A DNA stretch of 64,000 bases from Azoarcus sp. KH32C (GCF_000349945.1 NC_020548.1:372001-436000), one strand, 5' to 3'. Shown: positions 26,392 through 34,789, counted from the first letter of the stretch. Notes: generated from the letters alone by a model not told the origin. A program made the numbers and translations.

Positions 26392-27558
26392 TCAATACGA
26401 CTTGGGCAGATCGAGGACTTTTTCTCCAATGAAGCACAGGATCAGTTGCTCGGTGATCGGTGCGATGCGCGTCACTGTCACTTCGCGCAGCAGGCGCTCG
26501 ACGTGGTATTCCTTGGCGTAGCCGAAGCCGCCGTGGGTCATCACCGCCTGCAACGCAGCGTCATAGCCGGCGCGTGCTCCCAGGAACTTCGCGGTGTTCG
26601 CCTCGGCCCCGCAGCTCTTCTCCGAGTCGTACAGCCAAGCCGCCTTCATCGCCATGAGCCACGCCGCTTCGAGCGCCATCCAGCGTTCGGCGAGCGGGTG
26701 CTGGATGCCCTGGTTCTGGCCGATCGGGCGGCCGAAGACGACGCGCTCCTTCGCGTACTGGGTCGCGCGCCGCAGGGCGTCCTGGCCGATGCCGATGGCT
26801 TCGACCGCAATCAGGATGCGTTCCGGGTTGAGGCTGTGCAGCACATAGCTGAAGCCCTTGCCTTCCTCGCCGATGCGGTCGCTGTCGGGCACGAAGAGCT
26901 CGTCGATGAAGATGGCGTTGGAATCGACCGCCTTGCGCCCCATCTTCGGGATGCGCTGCACTTCGATCTTGCTGCGGTCGAGGTCGGTATAGAAGATCGT
27001 GATGCCGTCGGTCGGACGCTTGCAGTCCTCGAGCTTCGTCGTGCGGGTCAGCAGCATGATCTTGTTCGCGACCTGTGCGGTGGAGGTCCACACCTTCTGG
27101 CCGCGCACGATGTAGCCACCGTCGACCTTCTCCGCGAAGGTCTTGATCGCGGTCGTGTTGAGGCCGGCGTCCGGTTCCGTGAAACCGAAGCAGCACTGGT
27201 CCTCGCCGCTGATCAGCCGCGGAATCCAGCGCGCCTTCTGCTCGGACGTACCGAACACGACGATCGGGTGCGGTCCGAAGAGGTTGATGTGCACCGTCGA
27301 AGTCGCGCTCATGCCGCCCCCGTGGGACGCGACCTCGTGCATCATGATCGCCGCCTCGGTCACGCCGAGACCTCCGCCGCCGTATTCGGTCGGCATCGTG
27401 ATGCCGAGCCAGCCGGCCTCCGCCATTGCGCGGTGGAACTCGCGCGGAAACTCGCCGTCTTCGTCGCGCGCGAGCCAGTACTCGTCGCCGAACTTGCGGG
27501 CGACGGCGGCGACGCCTTCACGGATGGCCTGGTGATCGGGATTTAGCGAAAAGTCCAT
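26392..27558 (-). CDS. Acyl-CoA dehydrogenase
   Basis: A 388-residue flavoprotein starting MDFSLNPDHQAIREGV at 27558 (AGGAA upstream; the frame continues further but without family sequence). Motifs: CFGFTEPDAGLNTTAIKT, VRGQKVWTSTAQVAN, PERILIAVEAIG with a Glu at the helix position used by isovaleryl-type enzymes, QYAKERVVFGRPIGQNQ, and the C-terminal HVERLLREVTVTRIAPITEQ. The fossil at 6967-7256 is a close copy of this gene. It follows the CitE-like lyase gene and precedes aacS, so it probably oxidises a short or branched acyl-CoA arising after ring opening. Confidence 0.88.
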   Translation of the reverse strand: MDFSLNPDHQAIREGVAAVARKFGDEYWLARDEDGEFPREFHRAMAEAGWLGITMPTEYGGGGLGVTEAAIMMHEVASHGGGMSATSTVHINLFGPHPIVVFGTSEQKARWIPRLISGEDQCCFGFTEPDAGLNTTAIKTFAEKVDGGYIVRGQKVWTSTAQVANKIMLLTRTTKLEDCKRPTDGITIFYTDLDRSKIEVQRIPKMGRKAVDSNAIFIDELFVPDSDRIGEEGKGFSYVLHSLNPERILIAVEAIGIGQDALRRATQYAKERVVFGRPIGQNQGIQHPLAERWMALEAAWLMAMKAAWLYDSEKSCGAEANTAKFLGARAGYDAALQAVMTHGGFGYAKEYHVERLLREVTVTRIAPITEQLILCFIGEKVLDLPKSY

Positions 27559-27601
27559 GGTTCGGTTCCTGGTGTTCTGCCCGTGAAGGGACGTTTGCGA
27601 T

Positions 27602-28501
27602 CTACTGCACCGAGCTGCCGGCCGTCGTTGCCGGTCCGGCGTTGGCGAGCGTCTTGTGCGCCTGCACGAGATGCGGGCGGTCGTACATGCGGCCGTCGAT
27701 CCCGACCGTGCCGGCATCCGGCTGCGCGGCGAAGGCGGCGATCACCGCGCGGGCGAGCGCGAGGTCTTCCTCGCTCGGCGAGTAGCAACGGTTGATGATG
27801 TCCACCTGGTCCGGGTGGATCGCGATGCGGCCGGTGAAGCCGCGGCGGCGGGATTCGGCGCAGGCCGCTTCCAGCCCCGCCGCGTCGCGGAAGTCCACGT
27901 GCAGCGTGTCGATGGCGGACACGCGCGCGGCCGCCGCAGCGATCAGGCACATCGAACGCGCCATCAGGTAGGCATGCGACAGCATCCCGTCCGCCTCGCG
28001 GTTGGTGCTCGCGCCAAGCGCGGCGGAGAGATCCTCGGCACCCCAGGTGATGGCCGCGAGGCGCGGATGCGACTGCGCGTAACCGCCCATGTTCAGCATC
28101 GCCGCGGCGGTTTCGGTCGCGACCGTCAGGATGCGCGTACGGCCGACCGGGATGCCGCAGCGGGCTTCGAGCACGTCGAGGCAGTACGCCAGCCGCGCGA
28201 CGTCCTCGATGCCGTTCGCCTTGGGCAGCACCACGCCGTCGAGGCCCTCGCCGACCACCGACGCGAGGTCGAACAGCGCACCGGGTTCGCTCAGCGGATT
28301 GATGCGGACGAAGGCCTGCCAGGTCCGCGCGCCGCGCGTCTCGCGCAGATAGCGCGACGCCATCTCGCGGGCGGTTGCCTTGCGCGAGCCGGCGACGGAA
28401 TCCTCGAGGTCAAGGATCAGCACGTCGGCCGTCGAGGCGCGCGCCTTGTCGAGCTTCTTCTCGTTGTCCGCCGGAACGAAGAGCAGCGAGCGCATCTTCA
28501 T
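27602..28501 (-). CDS. CitE-like CoA-ester lyase (citramalyl/malyl-CoA lyase type)
   Basis: A 299-residue HpcH/HpaI aldolase-superfamily protein. Family motifs in order: RSLLFVPADNEKKL, LILDLEDSVAG with metal-binding acidic residues, FVRINPLS, VVLPKANG, ATETAAAMLN, WGAEDLSAALG and IAIHPDQVDIIN. Enzymes of this type cleave beta-hydroxy-acyl-CoA such as malyl-CoA, beta-methylmalyl-CoA or citramalyl-CoA into a short acyl-CoA and a 2-oxoacid. Its start overlaps the stop of the MaoC-type gene by one base (TGATG), making a hydratase-lyase pair. The exact substrate is inferred only as a C4-C5 dicarboxylic-type thioester. Confidence 0.82.
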   Translation of the reverse strand: MKMRSLLFVPADNEKKLDKARASTADVLILDLEDSVAGSRKATAREMASRYLRETRGARTWQAFVRINPLSEPGALFDLASVVGEGLDGVVLPKANGIEDVARLAYCLDVLEARCGIPVGRTRILTVATETAAAMLNMGGYAQSHPRLAAITWGAEDLSAALGASTNREADGMLSHAYLMARSMCLIAAAAARVSAIDTLHVDFRDAAGLEAACAESRRRGFTGRIAIHPDQVDIINRCYSPSEEDLALARAVIAAFAAQPDAGTVGIDGRMYDRPHLVQAHKTLANAGPATTAGSSVQ

Positions 28502-28956
28502 CACTGCACCGGCTTCTTGTGCATCAGCGCGTGGCGCTGGCAGATCGCCACCAGTTCGCCGCGCTGGTTGTAGCCCTCGTGGCGGAAGGTGACGATGCCC
28601 TGCTCCGGACGCGAGTTGCTTTCGCGCAGGTTCATCACGGTCGTCACGGAGCGGATCGTGTCGCCGGCGAACACGGGCGCCGGGAACTTCACGTCCGTCA
28701 TGCCGAGGTTGGCCACCGTCGTGCCAAGCGTGGTGTCCTGCACCGACAGGCCGATCACCAATCCCAGCGTGAAGACGCTGTTCAACAGCGGCCGCCCGAA
28801 CTCGGTGTTCGCGCAGTACTCGGCGTCGATATGGATCTGCGCCGGGTTGTAGGTGGCCGCGCAGAACCAGACGTTGTCGGCTTCCGTCACCGTACGGCGG
28901 ATCTCGTGCCGGAAGACCTGATCCACCGCGAACTCATCGAAATACAAGCCTGCCAT
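28501..28956 (-). CDS. MaoC-family hydratase, mesaconyl/itaconyl-CoA hydratase-like
   Basis: A 151-residue hot-dog protein. The start at 28956 is chosen for the GGAG six bases upstream; a TTG four codons earlier is less likely. The hydratase region reads TYNPAQIHIDAEYCANTEFG, with Gln-Ile-His in place of the ordinary Pro-Leu-His, a variant seen in mesaconyl-CoA hydratase-like proteins. It is coupled to the CitE-like lyase, so the pair probably hydrates an unsaturated C5-type dicarboxylyl-CoA and splits the product. The ATACGAT element at 29000-29015 is about 45 bases upstream. Confidence 0.75.
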   Translation of the reverse strand: MAGLYFDEFAVDQVFRHEIRRTVTEADNVWFCAATYNPAQIHIDAEYCANTEFGRPLLNSVFTLGLVIGLSVQDTTLGTTVANLGMTDVKFPAPVFAGDTIRSVTTVMNLRESNSRPEQGIVTFRHEGYNQRGELVAICQRHALMHKKPVQ

Positions 28957-28999
28957 CGTCGTCTCCAACCAGCGTTACTTTTTGCCTACTTACTGTCCT

Positions 29000-29015
29000 G
29001 TACAATACGATATGG
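29000..29015. promoter_or_regulatory. ATACGAT-type element before the hydratase-lyase operon
   Basis: GTACAATACGATATGG shares CAATACGAT with the palindrome at 4698-4715 and lies 44-59 bases before the hydratase ATG on the minus strand. Confidence 0.4.
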
Positions 29016-29083
29016 TTTAGATATTTGCAACTACTTCACATGGATTCGACGAAGGCCTGCGTTCTCTGAGGGTCGGACCGCAC

Positions 29084-29300
29084 TTACCGGGTGCCAGCCC
29101 CGGCGAACACGTGCGCCACGGCGTCTTCGTGGCTCAGCGCGCGGATCGAGCCGGGATAGGCGGCGATCAGCGACTCGGGCAGCAGGTTCGCACGCGGGCT
29201 CATCCAGCCCGGGATCTCCGCGGACAGGAAGCCCATGTTGAAGGCATAGGAGTTGTACACGCAGCCCTGCTGGATCCAGTCCAGGATATTCGGCGCCGCT
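29084..29300 (-). pseudogene. C-terminal fragment of an unrecognised gene
   Basis: The minus strand has about 70 codons without a start that read like real protein (ILDWIQQGCVYNSYAFNMGF, then SPRANLLPESLIAAYPGS, ending FAGAGTR before a TAA at 29084). Codon use is like that of the neighbours. Upstream of about 29300 the sense is lost in a lower-GC stretch (29300-29510) that I cannot assign and that may be the edge of a former mobile element. I do not recognise the family. Confidence 0.4.
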
Positions 29301-29544
29301 GATGTCCGAAGCCGCAGGGCTTCGCGATACGGTAATGCTTGCGTCCATCTGGTGTCCCCATCCAGTCTTGATGGCTGCGAAGCTGTCTTCGCAGCGTCCG
29401 CGGGACGTCCTTCCTGATGTCTTTCTTGTGAAGGCGTCCCTTGCGGACGATATTGATCAAGACGGGTTGGGGCTGCACCTGACTAAAGTTGGGTAGGTTC
29501 GGGACCTCGCCCGGTGACGAATTGCATCCCGCGCCCCTCCCTCA

Positions 29545-29757
29545 ACCGTGCCGCGAATGCTGGTCGGCGACGATCTGCGCTCCGGAAAACTCGTCGCGCC
29601 GTTTGGTTTCGTCCCCGGCCCGCGTCAGTTGCAGCTATGGATCGCGCCGCATCTGGGCTCACGGCCGGAAATCCGCGCGCTCGAAAAGTGGCTGATCAGC
29701 AAAGTGCGAGCAAGCCTTCCCGACGTCGTCGGAGAGCCGCCAGTCGCCTCATTTTGA
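29545..29757 (+). pseudogene. LysR-type regulator C-terminal remnant
   Basis: The plus strand encodes PRMLVGDDLRSGKLVAPFGF followed by LQLWIAPHLGSRPEIRALEKWL and a stop at 29757. This matches the last 60-70 residues of LysR effector-binding domains (the PRxLVxDDLxxGRLV and RAFxxWL signatures). DNA-binding domain and most of the effector domain are absent, and no convincing ribosome site precedes it. It marks an old deletion or insertion boundary at the end of the catabolic island. Confidence 0.65.
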
Positions 29758-29854
29758 GGCATGGAGGGTTTCTCCAGCGGCGACGGCCGTTTGATGGAGT
29801 GTTTTCGGACTTATCCGTCGAGTTATCCACAGTTGCTGTGGATCACGTTCCCGC

Positions 29855-31297
29855 TCAGCGCAGCCGACGCTGCCAGAACACAATCAGAGCCGAGCCCAGC
29901 GCCAGCATTGCGAGCAGTCGGAACAAGTCCTCGCAAGCGAGGAACAGCGCCTGATGGTCGACCAACTCGGTCAACGCCTTGCCGGCACCGACCGTGCGAC
30001 GAAGCGGCTCGGCCTCGATCGCGGTCACGCGCTGGACCATGATCGCGGCCACCGCCTGGCCGAGCGACACGGCCAATTGGCGCAGCAGGTTCTTGCTTTG
30101 GTAGGCATGACCAAAGTGCTCTTCCGCCAATTCCTTGTAGGTCAGCCCGGCGACGGGGATGACGAGCAGCACGCCGAACATGCCCTTGGCGGCGAGCGCA
30201 GGGAGCAAGGCGATCGCCGGGGCGTCCGGCGGAAGTGCCGCGAACCAGAGACTGCTTGCCAGCAACGCGACAAGACCGGTGAGCATCAGCGGTTTCTTGC
30301 TGGGGAAGCGGCGCGCCAGCACGAAAACATAGACCAGCACAGTGGCAAGACTCACCGTCGCGGTGAATGAGAGCAGCCAGCCGGTCGTCGCCAGCGGCAA
30401 GCCCAGCGCGCGCTCGGCGAACACGGGGACCAGGTAGCCGCTGAAGTTGCTCAGGAAGTAGTGCAGGCAGTACAAGCCCAACCCGGTCAGATAGGTGGGA
30501 TGACGCAACGCCGGCAAATGCAGGAGCGGCGTCGCGCTCGTCCATTGCAGGCGGATGAAGCCGACAGACAGCAGGACGCCGACAGCGGCAAGGCCGAGCA
30601 GTGCAAGGGGTTCGGAGAAGAAGTCGAACCGGCTCTCGGTCAGCGCCCACTGCAATGCGATAGCCGCCGCGGCGAACAACAGCAAGGGTTGCCATTCCCA
30701 CGGCGCGGCCTCGCGTCGCGGCTTGACCGCCGGCAACCATTTCAACGCGCCGATCAGAGCGACAAGCGTCAGGGGCAGGACCCCGAGGAACACGGCCCGC
30801 CATTCGTAATGCTCGATCAGCGTCGCGGACAAGACCGGCCCTCCGGCCGACACGCCGAATATCCCGATCATGAAATACCTCAGCGCGCGCGGGCGCTCGA
30901 CAGCGCCCAACATCAGGTTGATCAGCACGCGGCAGCCGGTGAAAAAGGCGCCCCCGCCCAGCCCTTGGATGAAGCGCGCCGCCATCAATTCGTTGACGCC
31001 GCCGCTCGCAGCACAGAGCACTGCGCCGACCAGGAACAACGCCAGCGACGCCGACAGATAGGCCCGGTAACCGAAGTAGCGCGCCAGACGCTCCTGGTTC
31101 AGGATCGCGAGCATGCTCGCCACCGCATACGCCCCGGGGATGCGCGCGAACTCATGCGGCGTAGCATGGATGCCGCCCATGATGTGGCTGCTGGAGAACA
31201 CGAACATCGCGCTTTCGAGAAACTCGATGCCCGTGATCAAAGCGAGCAGCAGCATCAGCGGCCGCTGCGCCGCTCGATGATGGCCGGAACCGCTCAT
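29855..31297 (-). CDS. MFS exporter, DHA2 (EmrB/QacA) type
   Basis: A 480-residue membrane protein with about 14 hydrophobic helices. The start at 31297 overlaps the stop of the MarR gene (ATGA) and is followed by MSGSGHHRAAQRPLM and then the first helix. RFIQGLGGGAFFTGCRVLIN corresponds to the motif C region of drug:H+ antiporters. The coupled MarR regulator and the operator upstream of it are the classical arrangement for an inducible efflux pump for toxic organic compounds. Substrate unknown. Confidence 0.85.
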   Translation of the reverse strand: MSGSGHHRAAQRPLMLLLALITGIEFLESAMFVFSSSHIMGGIHATPHEFARIPGAYAVASMLAILNQERLARYFGYRAYLSASLALFLVGAVLCAASGGVNELMAARFIQGLGGGAFFTGCRVLINLMLGAVERPRALRYFMIGIFGVSAGGPVLSATLIEHYEWRAVFLGVLPLTLVALIGALKWLPAVKPRREAAPWEWQPLLLFAAAAIALQWALTESRFDFFSEPLALLGLAAVGVLLSVGFIRLQWTSATPLLHLPALRHPTYLTGLGLYCLHYFLSNFSGYLVPVFAERALGLPLATTGWLLSFTATVSLATVLVYVFVLARRFPSKKPLMLTGLVALLASSLWFAALPPDAPAIALLPALAAKGMFGVLLVIPVAGLTYKELAEEHFGHAYQSKNLLRQLAVSLGQAVAAIMVQRVTAIEAEPLRRTVGAGKALTELVDHQALFLACEDLFRLLAMLALGSALIVFWQRRLR

Positions 31298-31782
31298 GGC
31301 GCGGCTCGGGTCAGCTCCCGGTTCAGGACTCCGAGCTGTGCCGACAGGTCTTGCAGGGCCTCGGGCTCCAGGACGCCCCAGCACTCCCGGTAGGCCTCAT
31401 GCACGCGCGGGGCGGCCTCCTTGACGAGGTCGGGGCCGGCAGGCGTGAGCGCGAGCTGAAAACTGCGTCGATCCTGCTGCGACAGCGTCCGTATCAGCAG
31501 CCCGCGTGCTTCGAGCGAATCGAGCACACGTGTCATCTGGGTCCGCGTGGCATCGATGATGTCCCCGAGTTCGGACGGGCTGCTGGGTTCGCCCTCTTCC
31601 GCAAACAACATCGCCAGTACGAGGTATTGGCGCATGGTCAGCTTGAGCGGCTCCAGCTTCTCGTCCACCAGCGCTTCTAGGCGCTGTGCCACGCGAAACA
31701 ACAGCCGCGAGGCCACGATGGCGTCGCGCGGCGCTTGCGGCAGGAGCGTACAGACTCGATCGATGCGGCTTTCGAAGGACAT
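31294..31782 (-). CDS. MarR-family transcriptional regulator
   Basis: A 162-residue winged-helix regulator: LKLTMRQYLVLAMLFAEEGE, SPSELGDIIDATRTQMTRVLDSLEARG as the recognition helix, wing IRTLSQQDRRSFQLALTPAG. It precedes and overlaps the exporter gene. A near-perfect 20-bp dyad lies 15-34 bases before its start, so autorepression together with the exporter is likely. Confidence 0.88.
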   Translation of the reverse strand: MSFESRIDRVCTLLPQAPRDAIVASRLLFRVAQRLEALVDEKLEPLKLTMRQYLVLAMLFAEEGEPSSPSELGDIIDATRTQMTRVLDSLEARGLLIRTLSQQDRRSFQLALTPAGPDLVKEAAPRVHEAYRECWGVLEPEALQDLSAQLGVLNRELTRAAP

Positions 31783-31796
31783 TTGTTACTTTTGAT

Positions 31797-31816
31797 ATAG
31801 TTACATATGTAATTAT
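31797..31816. promoter_or_regulatory. 20-bp dyad operator of the MarR-exporter operon
   Basis: ATAGTTACATATGTAATTAT is palindromic at all but one symmetric pair, with the perfect core TTACATATGTAA at 31801-31812. It lies immediately upstream of the MarR gene in an AT-rich patch suitable for the -10/-35 region. It differs from the ATACGAT element of the catabolic island. Confidence 0.65.
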
Positions 31817-32020
31817 GTTCTCGTGATCCATCGGCCGTCAACGAGAACCGTCGCCCCTCGTCTGTTCGATGGCGCACCCATTTTGGCTCGGGCCGAACGC
31901 GCCAAGGCAGTTGTCCCTCTTCGGCGACAAGCACGCTATGTTCGCATCCGTACAGACCGGTTCCCGATAATGCGCGACATTGCGTATCGCTGCGTTCTTG
32001 CCGTATTACAGGAGACATCC

Positions 32021-33112
32021 ATGATTGCAATATTGAGAACCGGGTTGGCAGCGATCGGGATATTGGTCGCCACACAAGCGGCCGCGCAGATCACCTTCTA
32101 CGAACGTGAAGACTTCGAAGGCCGCTCTTTCACCACGGAGGAACAGATCCGCAACTTCGAGCGCATCGGCTTCGATGACCGCGCCTCGTCAGTCATGGTT
32201 CTGCGTGACCGGTGGGAGGTTTGCGACGATGCCGGCTTTAGCGGTCGCTGCGTCATCCTGGCCCGGGGAAGGTATCCGACGCTGGCAGCGATGGGCTTGA
32301 ACAACCGCGTTTCCTCGGCGCGGATGGTAGACACGAATACACGCCCCGACGACGACGAGCGTGCACAGATCACCCTCTACGCACGTGAAGGTTTTCGCGG
32401 CGAGTCCTTCAGCACCGACGAACAGATCCGCAACCTCAAGCGCAAGGGCTTCAATGACCGCGCCTCGTCGGTCATCGTTTTCAGCGGCCGATGGGAAGTC
32501 TGCGAAGACGCCCGCTTCAGCGGTCGTTGCGTCGTGCTGCGCCGCGGCCGGTATCCATCGCTCGAGGCGATGGGCTTGAACGACAGCGTGACGTCGATAC
32601 GCGTCGTGACGCGGGATATGCGTATCGATGATCGACCTTATGCACCCGGGCCTGCGGTCTACCAGGACTATCGCAGGCGCGATGACGAGCGCCTATACGA
32701 GGCGGACGTCGTGGCCGTGCGCGCGGTCGTCGGACCGCCCGAAGAGCGATGCTGGGTCGAGCGCCAGGAGGTCGTGCAGGATCGAAACGATGCCAGTGCG
32801 CCGGGCGCCATTGCCGGTGCCGTGATCGGCGGCATCCTCGGTCACCAGATCGGCGACGGACGCGGCAGGGATTTCGCCACGGCCGGTGGCGCCGTCGCGG
32901 GAGCCGTGGTGGGTGCCAACGTCGGTCGCAACTACGGCGGACAGGAAGTACGTACCCAGGACGTCCGGCGCTGCGAGCGCGCGCCCAGGCAGGCCCGACC
33001 CGACTACTGGGACGTCACCTACAACTTCCGGGGACAGGATCATCGTGTCCAGATGACGGCTCCCCCCGGACGCACCATCACCGTCAACGAACGTGGCGAA
33101 CCTCGCGAATGA
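32021..33112 (+). CDS. Exported protein with two beta/gamma-crystallin motifs and a glycine-zipper segment
   Basis: A 363-residue protein with signal peptide (to about residue 22, AAAQ); the ATG at 32021 follows AGGAGACATCC. Two tandem repeats at about 23-103 and 116-196 are beta/gamma-crystallin Greek-key domains sharing EQIRN, GFxDRASSV, RWEVC, FSGRC and RYPxLxAMGLN. A Gly-rich helix pair follows at about 270-310 (GAIAGAVIGGILGHQIGDG, GGAVAGAVVGANVGRNYGG), the glycine-zipper seen in outer-membrane lipoproteins such as SlyB. The C-terminus (WDVTYNFRGQDHRVQMTAPP) resembles the domain following such zippers in surface antigens. Likely an envelope protein, perhaps Ca-binding and stress related. 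Confidence 0.82.
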   Translation: MIAILRTGLAAIGILVATQAAAQITFYEREDFEGRSFTTEEQIRNFERIGFDDRASSVMVLRDRWEVCDDAGFSGRCVILARGRYPTLAAMGLNNRVSSARMVDTNTRPDDDERAQITLYAREGFRGESFSTDEQIRNLKRKGFNDRASSVIVFSGRWEVCEDARFSGRCVVLRRGRYPSLEAMGLNDSVTSIRVVTRDMRIDDRPYAPGPAVYQDYRRRDDERLYEADVVAVRAVVGPPEERCWVERQEVVQDRNDASAPGAIAGAVIGGILGHQIGDGRGRDFATAGGAVAGAVVGANVGRNYGGQEVRTQDVRRCERAPRQARPDYWDVTYNFRGQDHRVQMTAPPGRTITVNERGEPRE

Positions 33113-33206
33113 GGCTTTGACACCTCTATCAGGCCCGGAGCGAGCGTACTGACCGCGCGCGATTACGGGCCTACACTTTTATTACCTCAACGGAAGGAAT
33201 TGAGTC

Positions 33207-33290
33207 ATGAAGAGCTACAAATACTTCCTCCGGCCGGCCGCATGCGGTGACATCGTGACGGAGCCCCGTGTCGCCGCGCATTCGCCATGA
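33207..33290 (+). CDS. 27-codon leader ORF coupled to the zinc-ribbon gene
   Basis: An ATG at 33207 follows GGAAGGAATTGAGTC. The frame (MKSYKYFLRPAACGDIVTEP...) stops with a TGA that overlaps the ATG of the zinc-ribbon gene (ATGA at 33287-33290), which itself lacks a good ribosome site. Translational coupling is likely. No family recognised. Confidence 0.45.
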   Translation: MKSYKYFLRPAACGDIVTEPRVAAHSP

Positions 33291-33670
33291 CGCTTCTGCG
33301 TGACAGCGCCAGCCGGCCCGTTCAGGAGCGGGACCCGGAGCGGGGCATTGTCTCGCCGCTGCGGCAAGCGCGTGATCGGGGTGACACGACGAAGAACACC
33401 GCCCCGTCCGCGATCCACACGGTCCAGCCGGATTACGCTTTTGATTCCTCGCCCGGCCGCACCTGCCCGCGATGCAACGGTACGGTGTACCGCGTGCAAC
33501 GCCGCTTGATTGACCTGCTCTTGAGTGCCTTCGTGCCGGTTCACCGTTACCGCTGCAACACGATGGGCTGCAATTGGGAAGGGAATCAGCGCGTTTCGCG
33601 GGATTCCCGGAAGAGTGATCGCAGCGGGGGGCCGTCCAACCGAGTATCCCCATGGATCTCGCGTCGGTAG
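33287..33670 (+). CDS. Small zinc-ribbon protein
   Basis: A 127-residue protein with two Cys pairs in RTCPRCNGTVYRVQRR and YRCNTMGCNWEGN, separated by a hydrophobic 15-residue stretch (LIDLLLSAFVPVHR). This is a treble of Cys-x2-Cys/Cys-x4-Cys type zinc ribbon seen in uncharacterised proteobacterial proteins. The N-terminal 50 residues are low in structure. Its end overlaps the start of the MlaE-like gene by 19 bases. Function unknown. Confidence 0.6.
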   Translation: MTLLRDSASRPVQERDPERGIVSPLRQARDRGDTTKNTAPSAIHTVQPDYAFDSSPGRTCPRCNGTVYRVQRRLIDLLLSAFVPVHRYRCNTMGCNWEGNQRVSRDSRKSDRSGGPSNRVSPWISRR

Positions 33671-34788
33671 CACCCGCCGCCATCACTCAGCCGACGCCGC
33701 AGGAGTTCGCGCTTTCGGGCGCCTGGACTGCGCGCGGGATCGGCACAATTGCGCGGCAGCTCGACACACTAGCCGCGCCGGCCGATCTGGAGTTGGTCGT
33801 CGACGGTGCGCGCATCGAGGCGCTCGATACGGCCGGTGCCTGGGTGCTGCAAAAATTCCTGCAGCGGCTGCGCGATGCCGCCAAGGGCGTGCAATTGCGC
33901 GACTTGCGCCCGGAATTCGCCACATTGCTCGAAGCGATGGCGCAGCAGATGACCGAACCGAAACGCCCCGGCCGGCCGCCCGCCCGCGCCTCCGCGTCGA
34001 TGCTGGCAGGGGTCGGCGAACGCGCCGAAGCCGCCATGGAACAGGGCATCGCACTGCTCAGTTTCGTCGGACAGTGTGCGATGGCATTCGGCGGATGCAT
34101 TGCGCATCCGGCGCGAATCCGCTGGCGACCGATCCTGTACAACATCCGCAGCGCCGGGTTCGATGCCCTGCCGATCGTCGGGCTGCTGTCGTTCCTGCTC
34201 GGCGTCGTCGTCGCCTATCAGGGCGCCGATCAGCTCAGGCAATACGGGGCGAATATCTTCGTCGCCGACCTCGTCGGCTTGTCGATGCTGCGCGAGTTCG
34301 CGCCGCTGATCACGGCCATCATCGTCGCCGGCCGCTCCGGGTCGGCCTACGCGGCCCAGATCGGTACGATGGCAGTCACCGAGGAGATCGACGCGATGCG
34401 GACGCTCGGCATCGCGCCGCTGGAAATGCTGGTTCTGCCGAAGGTCTTCGCGCTGTTGATCGCCCTGCCGCTGCTGACCGTGTTCGCCGACCTGCTCGGC
34501 GTGTTCGGCGGCATGGTCATGGCGCGGCCGCAGCTCGGCGTGGGCGTGGGCGACTTTCTCGATCGGCTCGTCAAGGCGGTCAGCGTCACGTCCTACCTGA
34601 TCGGCGTCGGCAAGGCGCCGGTGTTCGCCGCCATCATCGTCGTGGTGGGCTGCTTCCAGGGCTTCCGCACGCACGGCGGCGCCGACAGCGTCGGCCGCCA
34701 GACCACCCGCAGCGTGGTGCATTCGATCTTCCTCGTGATCGTTGCCGACGCCCTGTTCTCGGTCGCTTTCAGCGCACTGGACCTCTGA
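33652..34788 (+). CDS. mlaE: MlaE-like ABC permease with N-terminal STAS domain
   Basis: A 378-residue protein. Residues 1-105 form a STAS-like domain (LELVVDGARIEALDTAGAWV); the rest is the MlaE/Ttg2B permease with FDALPIVGLLSFLLGVVVAYQGADQL, VGLSMLREFAPLITAIIVAGRSGSAYAAQIGTM split over the coupling helix and TEEIDAMRTLGIAPLEMLV. It fuses the roles of MlaB and MlaE. In the Mla/Mce pathway it moves phospholipids between inner and outer membrane. Followed after one base by the ATPase gene. Confidence 0.9.
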   Translation: MDLASVAPAAITQPTPQEFALSGAWTARGIGTIARQLDTLAAPADLELVVDGARIEALDTAGAWVLQKFLQRLRDAAKGVQLRDLRPEFATLLEAMAQQMTEPKRPGRPPARASASMLAGVGERAEAAMEQGIALLSFVGQCAMAFGGCIAHPARIRWRPILYNIRSAGFDALPIVGLLSFLLGVVVAYQGADQLRQYGANIFVADLVGLSMLREFAPLITAIIVAGRSGSAYAAQIGTMAVTEEIDAMRTLGIAPLEMLVLPKVFALLIALPLLTVFADLLGVFGGMVMARPQLGVGVGDFLDRLVKAVSVTSYLIGVGKAPVFAAIIVVVGCFQGFRTHGGADSVGRQTTRSVVHSIFLVIVADALFSVAFSALDL

Positions 34789-34789
34789 C

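Noticed and set aside
29200..29478. Possible transposase fragment on the minus strand
   Set aside because: No transposase catalytic motif or terminal repeats could be identified; kept only as an unassigned stretch in the boundary finding.
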